Source of the DNA: Stentor coeruleus
Taxonomy: Eukaryota > Ciliophora > Heterotrichea > Heterotrichida > Stentoridae
NCBI GenBank assembly: GCA_001970955.1
Contig: MPUH01001165.1
Span: forward strand, 1-22,348
DNA: 22,348 bases
Direction: 5' to 3'
Shown: piece by piece, positions 16,838 through 22,348 of the stretch
Layout of the letters: each line of letters starts with the position of its first letter
Numbering within the stretch: the stretch's first letter is position 1
The notes under the pieces: model-generated
Told to the model about the DNA's origin: nothing
Seen by the model: the letters and a program-made list of their open reading frames with translations, nothing else
The model's database searches: none
Program-made: the position numbers and the translations under genes

Positions 16838-18346
16838 ATGAATGAGGAACTTATACCTGCAGATCATGCCCTTGATCCACAGAGTTTTTACACACACATT
16901 CTTGGAAAAAACTTCAGCACAATTCGTCAAGCTGCACTTTCTGCAAGTTTAGGCAAATTACGTAACAGATTTATATCCTGGAGATTGTTTTTAGGAGTTC
17001 TCAATGAAACAGATTCTGCTGAAGGGTGGATTCAAGCTTCCAGGGAATTACGCAATGAGTATCACATAATGCAAGAATCTTACAAAGTAAAATATATACA
17101 GAAAGTTCACGTTCAAGACTTAGACCCTTTAATATTTAATCCATTATCACAATCAGTAGAAAACCCATGGAATAGCTTTTATCAAGATAATGAGCTTAAA
17201 CAAGTTATTAAAAATGATATTGACAGAACTTTTCAAGAGCGTGCTTTGTTTCAAAAAGAAGAAACTAAGGAAATGATGATAAGGGTTTTATTTACTTGGT
17301 CTAAGAATAACCCAGAAATTTCATATAGACAAGGTATGAATGAGTTGTTGGCAGTATTTTTCATAGTTGCAGTTGCAGAAAAATTTGAAAAAGATGATGG
17401 AATCCCAGAACATGCAGCGAGGATTTTACAGGAATTAAACGATCCAACTCAGACTGAGGCTGATATTTATTGGATGTTCACAAGGCTAATGGCTTTAAGT
17501 GTTAAAGAACTCTTTCTTCCAGTAGTTGTTGCAAAAAAAAAGCCAATAAACAACCTTCTGAGTTTTGAAAAATCAGGGTACCACAATGAGCTTGTAAACA
17601 CTGATAAAACAAATGAAGCCTCAGCCTCAGTGATCCTTAAACGTTCTCATAGGATTCATCATCGTTTTCTCCAAGCTTTAGATAAACAATTATACATGTA
17701 TATTGAATCCCAAAAAATCGAACCACAAATTTACTTGCAACGTTGGGTGCGTTGCTTACTCAGTAGAGAATTTAACCTCTCAGATACACTAGTATTATGG
17801 GATAGTATCTTTGCTTGTGCTCATATTGGTGAAGAAAATCGCATTGAATTTTTTACAGGTAAGCTCGATTTTCATAAAGAATTAGTCATGCTTGACTTTC
17901 TATGTATTGCAATGATCATCTTTGTGAGGAGTTTTTGTATTTTTTATTTAGTGCTGCAGTGTGATGCAACTGGGATCATGAGAAGATTACTGAAATTCCC
18001 ACCAGTAGAAGATGTGGGAATATTGATCAGCATGGCGAATTCCTACAAAGAGAGGATTCTGAGTGGAAAAGGGGTCACTGTTCCAAAAATAATTCATGAC
18101 ATGGTAGAAGATGACCCTCTTCGAGCATCTAAACCAGAGCCCAAAGCTTCGTTTATTCCTCTTCCATCACCCAAGTCTATTAAACTCACAGATAAAATTG
18201 ACACTATCATAGCAATTCTTCAAGAACAATCTACATTGTAAAAAATATTTAGAGACAATCTAGACACTCAGAAAATGACTAATGCTTATGATCTCCTCAA
18301 TGCCTTACGTAACGATGTGGCAAAGATTCCAAGAAAAGTCAGGTAA
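16838..18346 (+). CDS. TBC-domain Rab GAP, TBC1D5-like
   Basis: Two exons (16838-18237 and 18253-18346) give 497 aa. The TBC domain spans about residues 45-390. It has WRLFLGVL, the arginine-finger motif IKNDIDRT (124-131, Arg130), the glutamine-finger motif SYRQGMNEL (162-170, Gln165), and the late TBC block LQRWVRCLLSREFNLSDTLV with LWDSIFA, which is closest to TBC1D5. These proteins speed GTP hydrolysis on Rab GTPases; TBC1D5 acts on Rab7 with retromer in endosome recycling. An insert around GYHNELVNTDKTNEASA separates the two halves of the domain, as in TBC1D5. The C-terminus is a Pro-rich linker and a helix that continues into exon 2 (DNLDTQKMTNAYDLLNALRN). An in-frame TAG 39 bases before the ATG and no nearer Met support the start. 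It converges on the zinc-knuckle gene, with 186 bp between the stops. Confidence 0.9.
18238..18252 (+). other. 15-nt intron near the 3' end of the TBC gene
   Basis: The sequence is GTAAAAAATATTTAG, phase 2. Unspliced, the protein stops at once (TTG TAA). Spliced, it gains 31 residues of amphipathic helix ending KIPRKVR before TAA. The match to the other two introns (GTAA start, A at position 10, TAG end, length 15) is the main evidence. Confidence 0.88.
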
Positions 18347-18532
18347 TAGGCTAATATTAAATTCTTCTGAATAAAATGCCTTCAAAGGCTAAAATAATCT
18401 GGGTTTAATGGACATCAATTTTCTGAGGATAAATGTCTTTTCATTCCCACAGTAAGTATTCCACTACCTTTGAGTGATTTGTCCACTCCATACATACTTA
18501 ATAATCTAACCAGGACTCCGATCCTTAAATTA

Positions 18533-19021
18533 CTATTCTTGAGCAGTACACTCTCTTGCAAAATGTCCAGTCTTTTGGCACTTAAAGCACCTCTTCTCCT
18601 CCCCTCTGTCATCCCTCTCCCTCCTTCTTCTTTTATCACAATCTCTTGAAATGTGGCCAGACTCTCCACAGTTATAACAATCCTTTCCTCCTTCCCTTCT
18701 CCTCCCTTGAGGACAATTCCTCGCTATATGACCAAATTCATTACATTCATAGCATTTACTCTCTCTTGTGCGATCGTCTCGGTCTTTGTTATCACGATCA
18801 AACCTTTCTCTTGGTATACGTTCACGCCGGTCACCTCCTCTTTCATCCGGCTTATCACAGTTTCTAGCCATATGTTCTGTGCTTCCACATTTGTGACAAC
18901 GGGGTGCTTCTGTGCAGTCTTTTTGCTGATGCCCAGATTTATGACAGTTATAACATAGACTATCAGTACTTTCACAGCTACGAGCCATATGTCCTGTGCC
19001 ACCACATCTATAGCAGTTCAT
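18533..19021 (-). CDS. Six-CCHC zinc-knuckle protein, CNBP/Byr3-like
   Basis: A 162-aa protein with six CX2CX4HX4C knuckles at about 3-16, 23-36, 42-55, 90-103, 115-128 and 145-158 (for example CYRCGGTGHMARSC and CYECNEFGHIARNC). A long Arg/Asp/Glu-rich linker lies between knuckles 3 and 4, and a second basic linker precedes knuckle 6. CNBP-type proteins bind single-stranded G-rich RNA or DNA and act in translation control and RNP assembly. Human CNBP has seven knuckles and an RG box after the first. Here there are six, and the charged linker is central. There are no retroviral Gag features. A TAA directly before the ATG fixes the start. This is the only gene here that stops with TAG. Confidence 0.92.
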   Translation of the reverse strand: MNCYRCGGTGHMARSCESTDSLCYNCHKSGHQQKDCTEAPRCHKCGSTEHMARNCDKPDERGGDRRERIPRERFDRDNKDRDDRTRESKCYECNEFGHIARNCPQGRRREGGKDCYNCGESGHISRDCDKRRRRERDDRGEEKRCFKCQKTGHFARECTAQE

Positions 19022-20071
19022 TTATATGCCATTACTTTAAGTATTTTTTATCTTTAGAAGGTTAACGAAAGACATTTATTATAGGGTATTTTAGGATTAC
19101 TTTGATTGGTAATTTTTTTATGCTTAATCAAGTTAGATATTTTGAGTTAGTGAAACTAGGTTTTTATTTGCGTATATGAGTCATGTGGTAATGAATATTA
19201 TTATTATTCTATGCTAGGCAGAATCTTCATCTAGTATCTCATCTTAAAATTTTCAGCATAATCATTTTATATGTTATTTTAGTTTTGATAAATTTGTTTT
19301 AATTTTTAGGAACTTGATGCTTGACTTATATTTCTTTAACATTAATTTTGTAATAAAGCACTTTAAATAGTACTTTATCACACGAGCTATAGATTTACTA
19401 TAATATTAGGCTGAATTAAATTTTTCTTAGTAATTTCCCCCCCCCTTTTTTCTGTTAAGTGTTTCAAATTAAGATTATTTTGTTATTTTTACTTTTTTTC
19501 TCTTGAGTCAAATTATAGTCTTTAATATATTCATTTTAGTCTTTTTGTTTAACCTTGATGCTGCATCAAAATCCATATCAGAATCATACTAATTTTTACT
19601 GCCTGCATTAAAAACTTAGAAGGTGGAATAGTAGAAACTTTGTCTAAAGAATTTTTCAGAAACTGATTTTTATTATCTTTAAGTATTTATTAAATATTTA
19701 GTGCATTTATCTTTTTGTTTGCATTTCCTCTAATTAAGGCTTACTCTTTTCTTAAATTTTCCATCATACCATCTTATTCTGTATCTAAATCAATAGTTAA
19801 ATCCAAGTTAATAGCTGGAGATTTTTTAGAAATTAGTTCATCGCATTTCTCATTCTTAAAAACACATTTAAATTAGGTTTCCCTTATAAATAAGCCTTAG
19901 CCTAGTAACCCTTTTGCTATAATTCCTAGTTTTGTTTAAATCCTAACTTTTCTATTACTCACAATAAATTCTACCAAATTTTAAATCCAAAAATTTAAAG
20001 TTTTTACTAAGATTGTATATTCTTTTAAACTAAAGCTCTAATCTTATTTTTCAAGGAAAAATATAATATAA
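19022..20071. other. Long AT-rich divergent spacer
   Basis: This 1.05-kb stretch lies between the zinc-knuckle gene (minus) and Grx5 (plus), so it holds both promoters. A run of nine C at 19437-19445 followed by T-runs is the only odd feature. No RNA gene or transposon end was recognised, and stop frequency in all frames is about what base composition predicts. Confidence 0.45.
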
Positions 20072-20500
20072 ATGCTAGCCAGAAGCTTATGGAAGGCGAC
20101 CCTTAGAAGATTTTCAGAAGAAAGCCATAAGAGCGGGCCAGGATTTGTTTATATTGACACAACAAATGTATTCAATCCAATTGGGTTCATAGATGAAATA
20201 GTCAACAAAAGCAAAGTCTTACTCTTCATGAAAGGTACTCCAGAATCTCCTCAGTGTGGGTTTAGTAACTACGCAGTTCAAGCATTGAATTACTATAACG
20301 TTAAAAACTATAGCTATGTGAACATATTAGAAAATCCAACAATCCGTGAAGAAGTCAAAAAATATTCAGATTGGCCAACATATCCTCAATTGTATCTGAA
20401 CAAAGAGTTTATTGGAGGCTGCGATATTTTGTCGGACATGCACAAAAACGGTACCTTAAAGGATTTATTTGAAAAGCATGGAGTAGTTAGTAAAGATTAA
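20072..20500 (+). CDS. GRX5: Monothiol glutaredoxin, mitochondrial Grx5 type
   Basis: A 142-aa protein. The N-terminus (MLARSLWKATLRRF) is basic, lacks acidic residues and fits a mitochondrial targeting helix. The glutaredoxin fold follows from about residue 35: KVLLFMKGTPESPQCGFSNY with the monothiol CGFS site at 62-65, WPTYPQLYLN (101-110, with the cis-Pro) and GGCD (115-118), all glutathione-binding elements of the class. Grx5 hands [2Fe-2S] clusters from the mitochondrial ISC scaffold to targets. No extra thioredoxin domain is present, which excludes the cytosolic Grx3/4 type. An in-frame TAA directly precedes the ATG. Confidence 0.95.
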   Translation: MLARSLWKATLRRFSEESHKSGPGFVYIDTTNVFNPIGFIDEIVNKSKVLLFMKGTPESPQCGFSNYAVQALNYYNVKNYSYVNILENPTIREEVKKYSDWPTYPQLYLNKEFIGGCDILSDMHKNGTLKDLFEKHGVVSKD

Positions 20501-20639
20501 GAATATATGAAAAATACTGAACTCAGCTGGCCTTTCCTTAGATTGTCTTGCAGATGAATGTAAGCTTCATTATTATATAAGAATTACTGATAAAATTATA
20601 TTGATCCTTTAAAATCTTTGAGGCCGATCTTTTGACTGC

Positions 20640-21190
20640 ATAATACTGAAGCGGGACAACTTCGTAAGCATAATTTATGTGGCTGGACTATCCAGAAATT
20701 ATCAACAATGTTTTGCATTTGTATCTCTCACGACCAGACTCTACTTTGTATGTTATTCACCTCAATTGCAGGAGAGAAATATTAGAAAATCTAATGCCTA
20801 ACAAAATCATATCAAGTACTTTACAAAAAGTGCAATTGTTTACTAAGAAAATGGGTATTGATAGAAGGATATTTAAAAAAATTATAGAAATGAATCTGAT
20901 GATAAAACTGTCATTCGGATAATTGCAGAGATCAGAAATCTGATACACTTTTGTATAAGGGCACTTGGTGATATTATTATATCTAAATTGAAAAACCTTG
21001 GAATTTATAATTTAGTAGCATTGAGATTTTATATTTAGCAGATAATTTCTCACATGACCCTTGGCTATAATATTAGAAGATTGCATTGCTGATAAATAAC
21101 AAGGTTTATCAAAATCTTTAAATCTTATAAAAGTAGAGGAATTTTGAGGGTCTCTGCTTAGATGTTCTAGTTTTAAATATAAAGAAAACC
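20640..21190 (+). pseudogene. Possible decayed gene of unknown family
   Basis: An 81-codon open stretch (20677-20922, including WLDYPEIINNVLHLYLSRPD) passes, after one lost base in an A-rich run near 20885-20895, into a second open stretch on the plus strand (about 20890-21039, with KTVIRIIAEIRNLIHFCIRA). More fragments follow between stops (QIISHMTLGYNIRRLHC). The segment has somewhat more GC and a more protein-like helical composition than ordinary spacers here. No start, promoter or family was recognised, and a 15-nt intron does not repair it. It could be chance. Confidence 0.3.
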
Positions 21191-21850
21191 CAAATTTCTA
21201 ACGAAAGGTGCATTAATGATATGTGAAAGCATATAAGAATAAGATCTGATGAAAAAATGCTTGCTTTATCAAAATCCGCATATAACTTACATGATGAAAA
21301 TCAAAAACTTTGAACCTTACATTGGAAAATTTGACGAGTAAACTCCTATAGCTCATAGTTTCTATCAAGCACCCTGCAGAGGCCAGCTTTATAAATTGGA
21401 ACTAGTAAAAATCCCTAAGTTTGATTAGATGCTTAATTTCACTTTATCTTATTGAGTTTGCTCAAAAAGTGATTATTCACTTTAATTTATACTTCACTAA
21501 GAAAAGTCCTCCAAACCTGTGAAGTTTACATGGAAATAATACAACTTTTAGAAATTAAAATATAAAAAAAGTGCTGTGTATTATAAATGCTATGCTATAT
21601 ATATTTTATTCTAAAAGAAAATTAAATAAAGCTGCTGAATGAAATACCTGCATACTATAAATCTTAAATAATTATAAATTAAGTAAGCTGAAAAAATCTA
21701 AAAGTGAAAGTTTTATTTATATAGTAATGGAATTATATTTCACAAATAAATCTATTAAATATAAGTTTTAATAATATTTATTTGGCTATGTAAAATATTA
21801 TGATAGAAATTTAGACTAATCTGATTTGAAGGAATATAATTATAAAAATA
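21191..21850. other. AT-rich spacer, 5' flank of PI31-like gene
   Basis: Only short broken frames are seen. The part up to about 21450 may continue the decayed gene. From there to the ATG it is plain AT-rich spacer. Confidence 0.35.
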
Positions 21851-22213
21851 ATGTCTGACAACGATAAGAGAATCTTAGAAGGACTGAATCCATTCGGCAA
21901 AGGGTCAGAATTTAAGCCAGAGGAGAAGAAGAGTAAACTGCTAGAAGATGCATTTATTCCATATGGTGTACCTTATCCTGGAAGAGCATTTCAGTCAAGC
22001 AATCCATATTCTCGACCTTTTGGAGGAATGTCAGGCAATATGGTCGGTCCTGATAATCCTATTTTTGGCAATCAGCAACCTCCGAGAATTCCAGGATTAA
22101 GATACGATCCTCCTGGCCCTTTCTTTATGCCTCCTGATCCTGATCACTTTGCCCCACCAGGCCCACAAGGACCAGATTTCAGAAATTTCTTTGATCCAAG
22201 GGGCCCATTCTAA
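21851..22213 (+). CDS. PI31 C-terminal-domain protein (proteasome regulator-like)
   Basis: A 120-aa Pro/Gly-rich protein. Residues about 64-103 show the PI31_Prot_C signature: MVGPDNPIFG, then IPGLRYDPPGP, then PPDPDHFAPPGP, matching the VGP.dP.F / R.DP.GPPG / PDPDHf.PP pattern of PI31 (PSMF1). In animals and fungi PI31 binds the 20S proteasome through this Pro-rich tail and acts as inhibitor, adaptor or assembly factor. The N-terminal FP dimerisation domain of about 150 residues is absent. Instead there are about 60 residues with charged and aromatic stretches (NPFGKGSEFKPEEKKSK). No upstream exon is visible in the 600 bp before the ATG. It is a short stand-alone form, or the FP half lies elsewhere. 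Confidence 0.8.
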   Translation: MSDNDKRILEGLNPFGKGSEFKPEEKKSKLLEDAFIPYGVPYPGRAFQSSNPYSRPFGGMSGNMVGPDNPIFGNQQPPRIPGLRYDPPGPFFMPPDPDHFAPPGPQGPDFRNFFDPRGPF

Positions 22214-22348
22214 CTAAAACTTTATTTTTTATATCGTTGATTTGATTTATTTTTATATATAAATAGTTCTAATTAGATAGTAATTTGTATAATATAAAGA
22301 TGGAAATGCTTTAAGTTTGAGGAAGACTAATAATATAAGGATTAGATT
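22214..22348. other. 3' flank, no feature
   Basis: AT-rich sequence after the PI31-like stop. Nothing was recognised before the window ends. Confidence 0.4.

Noticed and set aside
18646..19005. Several 70-100 codon frames overlapping the zinc-knuckle gene
   Set aside because: They are other-frame echoes of the CCHC repeats, with no independent motif.
19500..20040. A minus-strand frame broken mostly by TAA and almost free of TAG and TGA, as if TAA meant Gln
   Set aside because: The number of TAA codons is about what the base composition predicts, no ATG starts the frame, and the sure genes here need no stop reassignment. It reads as ordinary AT-rich spacer.

Overview
This window looks like nuclear (macronuclear) DNA of a heterotrich ciliate, most likely Stentor or a close relative. 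This is inferred from several signs. Three introns can be recognised and each is exactly 15 nt, of the form GTAA...A10...TAG; tiny introns of this size are known from Stentor and Blepharisma. The genes read with the standard genetic code: Trp is TGG, and no in-frame TGA, TAA or TAG is needed. Stops are almost all TAA. Spacers are AT-rich and short, and start codons sit in A/T-rich contexts such as taaATG. The gene content also fits: a four-CNB alveolate-type PKG, a SHIPPO-repeat axonemal-type protein, and LNR-bearing polytopic surface proteins.

Layout. 722-7698 (minus strand) holds a tandem pair of large surface proteins: signal peptide, two Lin-12/Notch repeats, a glycosylation-rich ectodomain, a Cys-rich module and about nine membrane segments. 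The copy at 4327-7698 is intact. The copy at 722-4046 is broken by two frameshifts, the first just before the membrane region. 8039-8957 is a decayed but structurally complete DNA transposon of the Merlin/IS1595 (ISXO2-like) type, with 26/27-bp terminal inverted repeats and a transposase relic that still shows D, D and E. 9354-10418 (minus) is a divergent UFD1-fold protein. 10655-13402 (minus) is PKG with one intron. It is divergent from a membrane RING-CH ubiquitin ligase (13444-14124, plus), and the two start codons are only 41 bp apart around a perfect 14-bp GC-rich palindrome.

14300-14660 is a GC-rich island made of perfect short hairpins. It is the best candidate here for an undescribed structured RNA. 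Next come an assembly scar (an 84-bp exact repeat around one N), a coiled-coil protein, a SHIPPO/ODF3-like protein (one intron), a TBC1D5-like Rab GAP whose last exon lies beyond an intron, a convergent six-zinc-knuckle CNBP-like protein, a mitochondrial-type monothiol glutaredoxin (Grx5), a decayed gene of unknown type, and a small protein carrying only the PI31 C-terminal domain.

No operon-like pathway joins these genes. Loose themes are cGMP signalling and ubiquitin (PKG with RING-CH, UFD1-like, PI31-like) and cilia/cortex (SHIPPO, coiled coil). The PKG/RING-CH pair is the only arrangement that suggests co-regulation. All calls rest on reading the sequence; no database search was run.
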